From Massilia putida (GTDB lineage: Bacteria; Pseudomonadota; Gammaproteobacteria; Burkholderiales; Burkholderiaceae_D): DNA of 64,000 nt. A model generated the notes under the pieces. The model saw only the letters and a list, made by a program, of their open reading frames with translations. It searched no databases and was not told the DNA's origin. The DNA lies in assembly GCF_001941825.1 (NCBI RefSeq), contig NZ_CP019038.1, positions 3,410,001 through 3,474,000 on the forward strand. The letters are read 5' to 3'. Each line of letters begins with the position of its first letter. Position 1 is the stretch's first letter. This document shows positions 16,662-27,007 of the stretch, piece after piece. The position numbers were made by a program, and so were the translations under genes.

Positions 16662-17780
16662 ATGCACCAGCAGACCCACCCGATCGCCACCGAGGACAAC
16701 GTCGCCGCCTACCGCCTGACCTCTTTCCACTACGGCACGCCCGGCAGCGGCAAGAAGGTCTATATCCAGGCTTCGCTCCATGCGGACGAGGTGCCGGCGA
16801 TGCTCGTCGCGCACTTCCTGCGCCGTGAGCTCGACCGGCTCGGCGCGGCGGGAAAAATAACGGGCGAGATCATCCTGGTGCCGGCCGCGAATCCGATCGG
16901 GCTGTCGCAAGTCATCCACGGCGCGCCGTTCGGGCGCTTCGACCTGGCCAGCGGCGTCAATTTCAACCGGTCATACCGGCATGTGGCCGAGGCGCTGAAA
17001 ACGTCGCTGGAGGGCAAACTGGTCCCGGACGCCGCCGCCAACGCGGCCCTCGTGCGCGAGCATGCGCGCCGCGAGATCGCGGCCTGGGTGCCATCGAGCG
17101 CGACGGAAGAACTCAAGAAGACGCTGCTGGGCATGGCGATCGACGCCGACATCATGCTCGACCTCCATTGCGACAACGAGGCGGTGCTCCACATGTACAC
17201 GGGCACGCCGCTGGCCGAGCGCGTCAAACCGCTGGCCGCGCTGATGGGCGCGCACGCGGTGCTGCTGGCGAGGGAATCCGGCGGCGAACCGTTCGACGAA
17301 GCGTGCAGCCGCATGTGGTGGCAGTTGCAGGAGCACTTCGGCGACCGTTTTCCGATTCCGCTCGGCTGCGTCGGCGTGACGGTCGAGCTGCGCGGCGAGA
17401 ACGACGTGCGCTACGATCTGGCCGAACGGGATGCGCACGCGCTGCTGCAATACCTGGCGCGCGAGGGCGTCGTCGACCTGCCGCACGAGCCGCTGCCGGA
17501 TCCGCTGTGCGAGCCGACGCCTTTGGCCGGCGTCGAACCGCTGCACGCGCCGCATGCGGGCGTGCTCGTGTTCCTGAAACGGCTGGGCGACCGCGTGCAG
17601 GCGGGCGACGCCGTCGCCGACATCGTCGATCCCGTCAGCGGCAGGACGACGACCTTGCGGCCGACGCAGTCCGGCATCCTGTTCGCCAGCACGGCGCACC
17701 GGCATCTGCTGCGCGGGATGCACGTCTGTAAGATCGCGGCGGCGGCGGCGTGGCGGAGCGGGAGTCTGCTGGGGGCGTGA
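16662..17780 (+). CDS. Succinylglutamate desuccinylase/aspartoacylase-family metallohydrolase
   Basis: 372 residues, an M14-like zinc carboxypeptidase fold. The zinc pair H40 and E43 is in QASLHADEVPA; the third ligand is in LDLHCDNEAVLHMYT near residue 168. AANPIGLSQ and FNRSYRHV are family segments. The C-terminal 80 residues (HAPHAGVLVFLKRLGDRVQAGDAVADIVDP) resemble a biotinyl/lipoyl-like barrel, common in the large members. AGGAG precedes the ATG. It deacylates an N-acyl amino acid or related amide; the substrate cannot be read. No arginine-degradation (ast) genes are near, so it is unlikely to be AstE. Confidence 0.85.
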   Translation: MHQQTHPIATEDNVAAYRLTSFHYGTPGSGKKVYIQASLHADEVPAMLVAHFLRRELDRLGAAGKITGEIILVPAANPIGLSQVIHGAPFGRFDLASGVNFNRSYRHVAEALKTSLEGKLVPDAAANAALVREHARREIAAWVPSSATEELKKTLLGMAIDADIMLDLHCDNEAVLHMYTGTPLAERVKPLAALMGAHAVLLARESGGEPFDEACSRMWWQLQEHFGDRFPIPLGCVGVTVELRGENDVRYDLAERDAHALLQYLAREGVVDLPHEPLPDPLCEPTPLAGVEPLHAPHAGVLVFLKRLGDRVQAGDAVADIVDPVSGRTTTLRPTQSGILFASTAHRHLLRGMHVCKIAAAAAWRSGSLLGA

Positions 17781-17804
17781 AAAGGAACGCACAACTGAAC
17801 CGTC

Positions 17805-17933
17805 GCCCCCGCGAAAGCGGGGGCCCATACTGAGCAACAGAATCCGGCACGTTGGAAGCCGTGCGGTATTTTTGATATCCGGCTTATCCGACTTCGGCGC
17901 ATCAGCATGGGTTCCCGCCTGCGCGGGAACGAC
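17805..17933. repeat. Two short G/C hairpins of the TTCCCGC-GCGGGAA type
   Basis: GCCCCCGC-GAAA-GCGGGGGC (17805-17824) and GTTCCCGC-CTGC-GCGGGAAC followed by GACG (17911-17933) lie in the convergent gap between 17780 and 17953. The second is the same sequence as the repeat at 46483-46508 in opposite orientation. They may serve as 3' ends for both flanking genes. Nothing else is seen in this 172-base gap. Confidence 0.7.
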
Positions 17934-17952
17934 GTATCAAGCGTTGCGGGTC

Positions 17953-20637
17953 TTATGCCGCCAGCGCCTCCTTGAACAGGTAGCGCTGCGCCAGCAACGG
18001 CGCAATCGCCGCCGCCGGCTGCGGCCGCGCGACGAAATAGCCCTGCACTTCATTGCAGTTCAGCGCGCGCAGGATGCCCAGCTGTTCTTCGTTCTCGACG
18101 CCTTCCGCCACGACCTCCATCCCGAGCGCGTGCGCCATCGACACGATGGCCTGGAAGAACACGGTGCCTTCCTTCGAGCGTCCCAGTTCCGCCGTGAACG
18201 AGCGGTCGACCTTGAGCACGTCCATCTTCATGCGCTGCAGTTGCGACAGCGACGAGTAGCCCGTACCGAAATCGTCGACGTGCAGCTTGACGCCCAGCGC
18301 GCGGATGGCGGCCAGCTCGGCCAGGATCTCGGCCTGGTCGCCCATCATCGCGGACTCCGTGATCTCGACTTCCAGCAGGCCGGCCGGCACGGCGTGGCGT
18401 TGCAGGGCGTCGGCCAGCTCGCGCTGCACGCCGCCACGCAGGAACTGCTTGGGCGAGACGTTGATCGACACCGGCACCGGCACCGCGCCCTGCGCGCGCC
18501 ACGCGGCCAGCTGGGCGCAGGCCTGGTCGATCACGATGGCGCCGATCGGCACGATCAAGCCGCTCGACTCGGCCAGCGGGATGAATTCGTCCGGACGGAT
18601 CATGCCCAGCTGCGGATGCTCCCAGCGCAGCAGCGCTTCCATGCTCAGGAGTTCGCCCGTGCGGGTGTCCACGCGCGGCTGGTAGTACAGCACGAACTGG
18701 CGCTTGTCGATCGCTTCCAGCAGGCGCTGGCGCAGCTGGGTGCGCGTTTTGAGGATGTTCGACTGGGCCGGATCGAAGAAGCGGTACTGTCCCTTGCCTT
18801 CGGCCTTGCCGGCATACATGGCGATGTCGCCGTGACGGATCAGGGTGGCCGCGTCGAGGCCGTCGCGCGGGTAGACGGCGATGCCGACCGAGGCGCCGAT
18901 CATGTGCTGGTCGTCGGCGATCAGGAACGGCTTGCTGAAGGCGTCGACGATGCGCGTGGCGACGATGGCCACCTGCTGGTCGCTGTCGAAGGGGCTCAAC
19001 AGGACGACGAATTCGTCGCCGCCGAAGCGGGCCACGCTGTCGCCCGGACGCAGCTGCGACATCAGGCGCTCGGCGGCGAGCTTGAGCAGGCGGTCGCCGA
19101 CGGCGTGGCCGTGCGAATCGTTGACCTGCTTGAATTCGTCGAGGTCGATGAACAGCAGCGCCGCGCCGTGGTCGCCCTCGTGCGCCTGGGCCAGCGCGGC
19201 CGGCACGAAGTTCAGGAACCAGTGGCGGTTCGGCAGGCCCGTGAGGCTGTCCTCGTTGGCCAGGCGCGCCAGTTGCGATTCGTGCTCCTTGCGCTCGCTG
19301 ATGTCCTGCAAGGTGACGGCGAGGACGTCGCCCACGCGCACGATGCGCCGGTGGCCCCAGCGGATGTTCAGGCGGTTATTCTCGGGCATGCGCCGGTCTT
19401 CCTGGTGGAAGCCGACGGCCAGCGCCGTGCGGTAGTTGGCGGCCAGGTCGTCGAACGAGCTGCCGTGATGGAGTTCGGAGATCAGGCTGCCGACCAGTTG
19501 CGAACGCGTGGCGCCGTAGAAAAAGGCGCCGCGCTCGTTGCAATCGACGATACGGAAATCGCTCGCCTGGCCCTTGCGGTCGCGCACCGGCGCGACCATG
19601 TAGAAGCCGTCGTTGCCGCTCTCCGTCGCCGTGCGGTAGGCGCGCTGGATCTCGGCCCGGTCGCGCGCCCGCGCCCCCGCCCGCAGCGACAGCACGCTCG
19701 CGCCCAGCGCCAGCAGCGACAGCACGACGGTCGCCACCAACGTGTGGTTGCGGCTGTCGGTCCAATAGGCGTCGGCCGCTTCCAGCACGGCCGTATGCGA
19801 CAGCGCGACGAGGGCCACGAGCGGATACGCGCTGGAGCGGCGCCAGCCCAGCACGCGCGCCTCGCCATCGGCAAAGCCGCCCGGCCCTTCGACCAGCTGC
19901 ACGCCGCGCGCCACCGGCCAGCGGTCGGCATTCGCGGGCAGCAGCGAGCCTGCGCTCTGGGTGCGCACGATGCCCCGGGCGTCCTGCTCGACGCGGAGCG
20001 AGTTCTCGGTACCGACGAGCGCCAGCAGGCTGCCCGGGCCCAGCGTGGGCGAGCTGACGAACGACGTGAAATACGAGGCGTCGACCGCCATCAGCAGCAC
20101 GCCGTCGAATCCGTCCTCGTCCGTGTCGAGGCGGCGCGTGAACAAGATCGTGCCGCGCGTCTCGTCCAGTTCCGGCGGCGGCGTGCCGATGCGCAGCGCG
20201 GTCGAGATGGCGTCGCGGTGCTGGACGAAAAAGGCCGCCTTGGACAGGTTCAGCCCGCGCTCGTGGATGCGGTTCGATGAACGGATCGCGCCGTCGGGTC
20301 CGATGACGCTCACGTTGACGAAGGCGGCGTCGGTAAACATGCCGTCGCGCCGCATGTTTTCGATCAGGCTGCGGTCGCGCGCATGCTCCCAGCTGTGCTT
20401 GAGCTGCATGGTGATCTGGTCGATCTGCGCGACCGAGCGCGTGACGTACTGTTCGTAGGCCTCGGCATACGCGTCGGCTTCCTTGAAAGCCTGCTCCTCG
20501 GCGCGCCGGTGTTCGGAGCCGGCATGCAGGATGGTGGCGGTCCAGAGGGCGGCACAGGCGAGCAGCGCCAGCGCGGGCCACAGCAGCGCGAGGAATCGGT
20601 GGGTGCGCGGGGCGGTGTGCGCACTGGACTTGGACAT
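17953..20637 (-). CDS. Membrane-anchored CACHE-PAS-GGDEF-EAL c-di-GMP signalling protein
   Basis: 894 residues. TM1 is at about 14-36, a periplasmic dCACHE-like sensor spans about 40-265, and TM2 is at about 270-295 (TLVATVVLSLLALGASVLSL). A PAS domain lies at about 310-430. GGDEF at about 445-605 has RFGGDEF intact and an upstream RPGD inhibitory site. EAL at about 620-880 has MEALLRWEHP, EITESAMMGD, DDFGTGYSSL and KVDRSF. Both catalytic motifs are intact, so it could make and destroy c-di-GMP. Start MSKSSAHT at 20637. It stands upstream of nothing on its strand, and its promoter region holds a palindrome at 20679-20692. Confidence 0.93.
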   Translation of the reverse strand: MSKSSAHTAPRTHRFLALLWPALALLACAALWTATILHAGSEHRRAEEQAFKEADAYAEAYEQYVTRSVAQIDQITMQLKHSWEHARDRSLIENMRRDGMFTDAAFVNVSVIGPDGAIRSSNRIHERGLNLSKAAFFVQHRDAISTALRIGTPPPELDETRGTILFTRRLDTDEDGFDGVLLMAVDASYFTSFVSSPTLGPGSLLALVGTENSLRVEQDARGIVRTQSAGSLLPANADRWPVARGVQLVEGPGGFADGEARVLGWRRSSAYPLVALVALSHTAVLEAADAYWTDSRNHTLVATVVLSLLALGASVLSLRAGARARDRAEIQRAYRTATESGNDGFYMVAPVRDRKGQASDFRIVDCNERGAFFYGATRSQLVGSLISELHHGSSFDDLAANYRTALAVGFHQEDRRMPENNRLNIRWGHRRIVRVGDVLAVTLQDISERKEHESQLARLANEDSLTGLPNRHWFLNFVPAALAQAHEGDHGAALLFIDLDEFKQVNDSHGHAVGDRLLKLAAERLMSQLRPGDSVARFGGDEFVVLLSPFDSDQQVAIVATRIVDAFSKPFLIADDQHMIGASVGIAVYPRDGLDAATLIRHGDIAMYAGKAEGKGQYRFFDPAQSNILKTRTQLRQRLLEAIDKRQFVLYYQPRVDTRTGELLSMEALLRWEHPQLGMIRPDEFIPLAESSGLIVPIGAIVIDQACAQLAAWRAQGAVPVPVSINVSPKQFLRGGVQRELADALQRHAVPAGLLEVEITESAMMGDQAEILAELAAIRALGVKLHVDDFGTGYSSLSQLQRMKMDVLKVDRSFTAELGRSKEGTVFFQAIVSMAHALGMEVVAEGVENEEQLGILRALNCNEVQGYFVARPQPAAAIAPLLAQRYLFKEALAA

Positions 20638-20678
20638 GCGTTTTCCGTCAGAAGGCGTGTGCCAGGGCGCACGCACAG

Positions 20679-20692
20679 TTACTGTTCAGTAA
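20679..20692. promoter_or_regulatory. Palindrome TTACTG-TT-CAGTAA upstream of the CACHE-GGDEF-EAL gene
   Basis: Two perfect 6-base arms around a 2-base centre, 42-55 bases before the ATG at 20637. It is a plausible operator for an unidentified regulator. It does not have the CTG-N10-CAG spacing of LexA. Confidence 0.35.
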
Positions 20693-20750
20693 AACGCAGT
20701 GTAAGAAATGAAAGTTACGGGTTGATGACATTGGGACGGAGAAATATTAA

Positions 20751-21308
20751 TTACTCCGGCACGCCCCCGGACAATGCCTGCGCCAGCGCATCCACATTGG
20801 CCGGCTTCACGAAATGGTAATGAAAACCCGCCGCTTTCGAGGCATCGCGGTCCTGCTGCTGGCCATATCCCGTGAGCGCGATGAACAGGGCGCCGGCCGC
20901 GCGCGGCAGGGCACGGATCTGGCGGGCCAGTTCGTGGCCGTCCATGCCGGGCAGGCCGATGTCGAGGACGAACGCGTCGAAGGAACGTTCGCGCGCGCAC
21001 GCCAGCGCCTGCAGCGGGTCGTATTTGACGACCGTCTGGTGGCCCAGCACCTCGAGCAGCATCGCCACCGTCTGGGCGGCATCGACGTTGTCGTCGACAA
21101 CCAGCACGCGCCGCACGAGAGGCGGCGCCCCGATGCCGTCGGCATGCCTGGACGGCGTGGGCGCGGGCGCCCCGCCCCGGCTGCCGTGGCGCTCGACGGC
21201 GTTCTTGACCGGTGCGGGCGCGATACCGGCACCGGTGTCGGGATGGATCAGTTCGGCGCAGGTGACGCCGTCCTGCGATTCTTCGGAAATGCCGTTCAAT
21301 TCGTACAT
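20751..21308 (-). CDS. Response regulator (receiver domain with N-terminal extension)
   Basis: 185 residues with start MYELNGIS at 21308; an ATG at 21389 is possible but adds an unlikely leader. Residues 1-65 are a low-complexity Ala/Pro-rich extension. Residues 68-185 form one REC domain: RRVLVVDDNVDAAQTV, phosphoacceptor Asp in AFVLDIGLPGMDG, ALTGYGQ switch residue, and VKPANV lysine. There is no output domain, so it probably acts by protein contact. It is about 45% identical by eye to the receiver of the neighbouring hybrid kinase, whose own receiver is broken, and could partner with that kinase (inference). Confidence 0.88.
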   Translation of the reverse strand: MYELNGISEESQDGVTCAELIHPDTGAGIAPAPVKNAVERHGSRGGAPAPTPSRHADGIGAPPLVRRVLVVDDNVDAAQTVAMLLEVLGHQTVVKYDPLQALACARERSFDAFVLDIGLPGMDGHELARQIRALPRAAGALFIALTGYGQQQDRDASKAAGFHYHFVKPANVDALAQALSGGVPE

Positions 21309-21442
21309 AGCTCGGTCCCGTTCTGCGGCATGGCATTGCAATGGTACGAAAATACGCCGCCCCGGCGCGCAGCCTAGGTGGGACGGCATGCACCAAGGAT
21401 AGCGCTCCTAGTGCCGCGCGGCAATACGCGCACGATTGAATG

Positions 21443-23491
<2,049 letters not shown>

Positions 23492-23639
23492 GATTGACAC
23501 TGATGGAGCGACATCACCAGTGTGCCATAAGGGCTTGCCACAGGCGCGCACGGCGGGGCAGGCGGACTGGAACGTATTACGAGGGAGGGCGGTGCGGCTT
23601 TCGGTCCGGTTCAACCGTGGCGCAAGACATGGCGGCTGT

Positions 23640-23713
23640 TGGAGCGGGTGAAGGGAATCGAACCCTCGTCGTAAGCTTGGGAAGCTTCTGCTCTACCATT
23701 GAGCTACACCCGC
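23640..23713 (-). tRNA. tRNA-Gly, anticodon CCC
   Basis: A 74-base cloverleaf on the minus strand. The acceptor stem GCGGGTG pairs with CACCCGC, followed by discriminator T and an encoded CCA (23640-23642). The D arm is GCTC/GAGC. The anticodon loop TTCCCAA gives CCC, reading GGG codons. The T arm GAGGG-TTCGATT-CCCTT is normal. It stands alone between the kinase and epsC regions. Confidence 0.96.
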
Positions 23714-23876
23714 GTTGCCCGCATTCTACGCGCGTTCGCGACGTTTTGACAATTCTCCAGCCGCTCACAGTTGGCCTTAGATGTTTTCAGCATGAGCTAG
23801 TGCCGAAAAATTCGTTGGGCTGCCCATGGACGGGCTCGTATATTGACAACTCGTCCATCAGCATAGCGGAGGCATC

Positions 23877-23924
23877 GTGGCGCTCATCGAATCATTGCCC
23901 AACTCACGCCGGGAGAACGACTGA
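23877..23924 (+). CDS. Putative 15-codon upstream ORF coupled to epsC
   Basis: GTG at 23877 follows GGAGG by four bases and reads MALIESLPNSRREND, then TGA at 23922-23924 overlaps the epsC ATG (TGATG). The strong ribosome site and stop-start overlap suggest translational coupling. It has no cysteine, so it does not look like a cysteine attenuator. It may be chance. Confidence 0.35.
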   Translation: MALIESLPNSRREND

Positions 23925-24847
23925 TGGCCGACTTCGACATCGGCGCGATCGTGTGCGACCTGCACGACGCGCGCCGGCAATGGCGCCAGGCCCACCGTCC
24001 GGCCGGCGAAGTGCGCGGCATCGAGTTCCCGTCGCGCGAGGCGCTCGCGACCATCGTCGGGCAATTGAAGGGCGTGCTGTTTCCGCTGCGCCTGGGTCCA
24101 CCCGACCTGCGCGAGGAAAGCGAGGATTTCCACGTCGCCCATGCCCTCGACACCGCCCTGCACGCGCTGCTGCGCCAGGTGCGCATCGAGCTGCGTTACA
24201 GCGCGGCGCTGCGCCACCTGACCCATACCGACATCGAACCGCAAGCGCTGGACGCGACGCGCGCGTTCGGCGCCGCCCTGCCCGGCATCCGCACGCTGCT
24301 CGACAGCGACGTGATCGCCGCCTACCAGGGCGACCCGGCCGCGCGCAGCGTCGACGAAGTGCTGCTGTGCTATCCGGGCATCCACGCGATGATCCACCAC
24401 CGTCTCGCGCACTGCCTGTACGGGCTCGGGCTGCCGCTGCTGGCGCGCATCATCGCCGAACAGGCGCATGCGGAGACCGGCATCGACATCCACCCGGGCG
24501 CGACGATCGGCCCGGGCTTCTTCATCGACCACGGCACGGGCGTCGTGATCGGGGAAACGGCCGTCATCGGCCAGCGCGTGCGCCTGTACCAGGCCGTCAC
24601 CCTGGGCGCCAAGCGCTTCCCCGCGAATGCCGACGGCACGCTGCAGAAGGGCTTGCCGCGCCATCCCGTCGTCGAGGACGACGTCGTCATCTATGCCGGG
24701 GCCACCCTGCTGGGCCGCATCACCATCGGCAAGGGTGCCGTCATCGGCGGCAATATCTGGCTGACGCACGACGTGCCGCCCGGTGCCCGCGTGGCCCAGG
24801 CCGCGTCGCGCGAGGACGACCTGGGGGTGCCGGGCGAGTCGGCCTGA
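23924..24847 (+). CDS. epsC: Serine O-acetyltransferase (EpsC/CysE type)
   Basis: 307 residues. It acetylates serine with acetyl-CoA, the committing step of cysteine synthesis. The first 180 residues are helical; the left-handed beta-helix of hexapeptide repeats runs from about 185 (GIDIHPGATIGPGFFIDHGTGVVIGETAVIG), with the catalytic Asp-His pair in FIDHGTG. LGAKRFP with KGLPRHPVVEDDVVIYAGATLLG is the EpsC-branch pattern, longer than CysE of E. coli (273). GGGAGAA precedes the ATG. No cysteine synthase gene adjoins it. Confidence 0.93.
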   Translation: MADFDIGAIVCDLHDARRQWRQAHRPAGEVRGIEFPSREALATIVGQLKGVLFPLRLGPPDLREESEDFHVAHALDTALHALLRQVRIELRYSAALRHLTHTDIEPQALDATRAFGAALPGIRTLLDSDVIAAYQGDPAARSVDEVLLCYPGIHAMIHHRLAHCLYGLGLPLLARIIAEQAHAETGIDIHPGATIGPGFFIDHGTGVVIGETAVIGQRVRLYQAVTLGAKRFPANADGTLQKGLPRHPVVEDDVVIYAGATLLGRITIGKGAVIGGNIWLTHDVPPGARVAQAASREDDLGVPGESA

Positions 24848-24854
24848 TCTCCGC

Positions 24855-25862
24855 TCACCTGGGGCTCTCGACCGCGTACCCCCTGGACTGCAGCGCAGCC
24901 AGATAGCTCGTCGGACCGACGATGTCCTGGATTTCCAGGACGGCGAACGTGGTGGCGTTATTGGCCAGCGCTTTTTCCGCCGCCTTGAGCCAGGAGGCGC
25001 GCAGGCGCTCGCGCATCTGGCGCAGGGCCGCGGCATCCTTCGCGATCGAACTGTTCAGCACGGCGTCCAGGCAGGCGTCGCGGCGCTCCGCGAAATTCAG
25101 GCCGCGGATTTCCGCGATGTCGCCATTGGCCCACGCATTCGCACGCACGCGCATCGTTTCGAGATCGACGTCCAGGCTGTCGAGCGTCCTGGTGAAGCAG
25201 ACGAGGTCGTCCACTTGCGAATTCTTGAAGTCGCGCACGAGCTTGCGGGGATCGTCGAGCATCACGTCGTAGCCGGAATCGCTCAGCTTGACGTTGTTCT
25301 TCTTCGCGATGTCCTGGATCGTGTCCAGCACTTCGCCACCATAGGACAGGCCGCTCTTCTTGAGGCCCGCGAGCAGCAATTCTTCGCCGGCGAAGACGGG
25401 CCGGTAGTGTTCGACACCGTCGTCGTTGCCGATGTATTTGGCCTTCAGCACCGTCCAGTGGTCGTAGACATCGGGCGGGACGACGTCGTGCAGCACGGCA
25501 TCGTCCGGGTTCCGCTTGATGCCGATGAGGCTGGGCAAGGCCGTCAGCCCGCGGAAGAAACCGATATGGGCTTTCGCAACGGGCGGGGTCAGGACTTCCT
25601 GCGATTTGGCCACGAGACGTTCGACACGCGACGCATCCCACTGCATCTTCTGCGGCAGCGGCGCGTACGTCCCGAACACCCACATCACATGCGTACCCTT
25701 CGAGACTTTCCACACGCCCGGGCCGGGACGGCGGCCTTCGACGACGACGGTGGCCGGGACGGCATCGGGTCCGGCCGGCTGCGCGGCCTCGTCCACGCTC
25801 TGGGCACATGCCGGCACAGCCAACAGGCCCAGCCAGAGCGCGTATTGCCGGGTTCTCTTCAT
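24855..25862 (-). CDS. TraB/GumN-like exported protein lacking the GxxH histidines
   Basis: 335 residues with a lipoprotein-like or cleavable signal (YALWLGLLAVPACAQSV). The TraB/GumN fold is recognised by VWKVSKGTHVMWVFGTYAPLPQKMQWD and a C-terminus ending VGPTSYLAALQSRGYAVE. In normal family members the first motif is GT(I/V)H and the late one GxxH before VGP; here they are GTYA and EIQD, so the putative metal-binding histidines are gone. It is probably catalytically inactive or altered. A broken paralogue lies 9 bases upstream (25871-26895), an evident tandem duplication. Confidence 0.75.
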   Translation of the reverse strand: MKRTRQYALWLGLLAVPACAQSVDEAAQPAGPDAVPATVVVEGRRPGPGVWKVSKGTHVMWVFGTYAPLPQKMQWDASRVERLVAKSQEVLTPPVAKAHIGFFRGLTALPSLIGIKRNPDDAVLHDVVPPDVYDHWTVLKAKYIGNDDGVEHYRPVFAGEELLLAGLKKSGLSYGGEVLDTIQDIAKKNNVKLSDSGYDVMLDDPRKLVRDFKNSQVDDLVCFTRTLDSLDVDLETMRVRANAWANGDIAEIRGLNFAERRDACLDAVLNSSIAKDAAALRQMRERLRASWLKAAEKALANNATTFAVLEIQDIVGPTSYLAALQSRGYAVESPR

Positions 25863-25870
25863 GGGGGACC

Positions 25871-26895
25871 TTATTTCGGACTCTCGACCGTATAGCCTTT
25901 CGCCCGCAGGTCGGCCAGGTAACTGTTCGGGCCGGCGATGTCCTTCATCCGCAGCAGCGCGAAGGTCGACGTATTGTTGGCCAGCGATTTTTCCGCTGCT
26001 TTCAGCCAGCCGGCGCGGGCGCGTTCGCGGACGTTTTGTAAGGCCGGCGTGGTCTCGGCGAGCGGACTATTCCAGAGGGCATTGCCGCATGCTTCGTCCC
26101 GTTCGGCATAGTCCAAGCGGGCGATCTCGGCGATGTCGCCGTTGGCCCAGGCATTGGCGCGCACGCGCATGGCGTCGATGTCGTCGTCCAGGCGTTCCAT
26201 CGTCTTGGTGAAGCACGTCAGGTCTTCCATCTGCATTTTCTTGAATTCATTGAGCACGCGGCGCGGCGCGGCTCGTCGAGTTCGATGGCGAGTACCGTCG
26301 AGGTCAGCTTGACATTGCTCTGCTTGGCAATCTTCTCGATCCGGTCGCTCACGGCACCATTCCGCGCGAGGCCATTCTTCGCCAGGCCTGCCTGCAAGAG
26401 TTTTTCAGCTGCGAAGAAGGGCCGTTCGCGCTCGACGCCATCATCCGCACCGATGTACTTGCCTTTCAACGCTTGCCAGCGCCCATACACGTCCGCCGGT
26501 AGCACGTCCTGCAGCCGCGCGCCGTCCGGGTTTTTTTCCAGGCCGATCATCGTTGGGATCAGGGTGAGGCTGCGGAAAAATCCGAAGCCGATGTTGATGC
26601 CAGGCTGCAGCAGCACTTCCTGCGACTTGGCCACGAGGCCCTCGACGCGCGCCGAATCCCATTCCATCTTTTGCGGCAGCGGGGAATACAGGCCGAACAC
26701 CCACATCACGTGATCGCCCTTCGACACTTTCCACACGCCGGGACCGGGACGGCGGCCTTCGACGACGACGGTGGCCGGGACGGGCTCCGCCGCGGCATCG
26801 ACAGCCGGCGCGGGTTCAGGCTGGGCCGTGGTCTGGGCCAGGGCCGGCAGGGTCACGACACTGAGAAACAGTGCGCATGCATATCGTTTGCTCAT
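25871..26895 (-). pseudogene. Second TraB/GumN-like gene, frameshifted by a 5-bp duplication
   Basis: Paralogue of the gene at 24855: signal MSKRYACALFLSVVTLPALAQ, the shared VVVEGRRPGPGVWKVSKG, GLYSPLPQKMEWD, and C-terminus AGPNSYLADLRAKGYTVE. The frame changes at 26256-26272 inside a GCGCG tandem run. Translation goes ELDEPRR then AACSMNS and stops soon after; the second half resumes as VLNEFKKMQMEDL. Removing one 5-base unit restores PRRVLNEFKK, which lines up without gaps with PRKLVRDFKN of the paralogue. So a 5-bp slip duplication is the cause. It also lacks the GxxH histidines. Confidence 0.85.
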
Positions 26896-27007
26896 CGGGC
26901 ATCCTATTCTTGTTGTGTGCGCAAAAGCTTAGCGCCACGGATGAGATTAGCCTATCGGGGCAACGAAGTGTTACATTTTTGACATGCATATGTTACGGCG
27001 GCAACAT

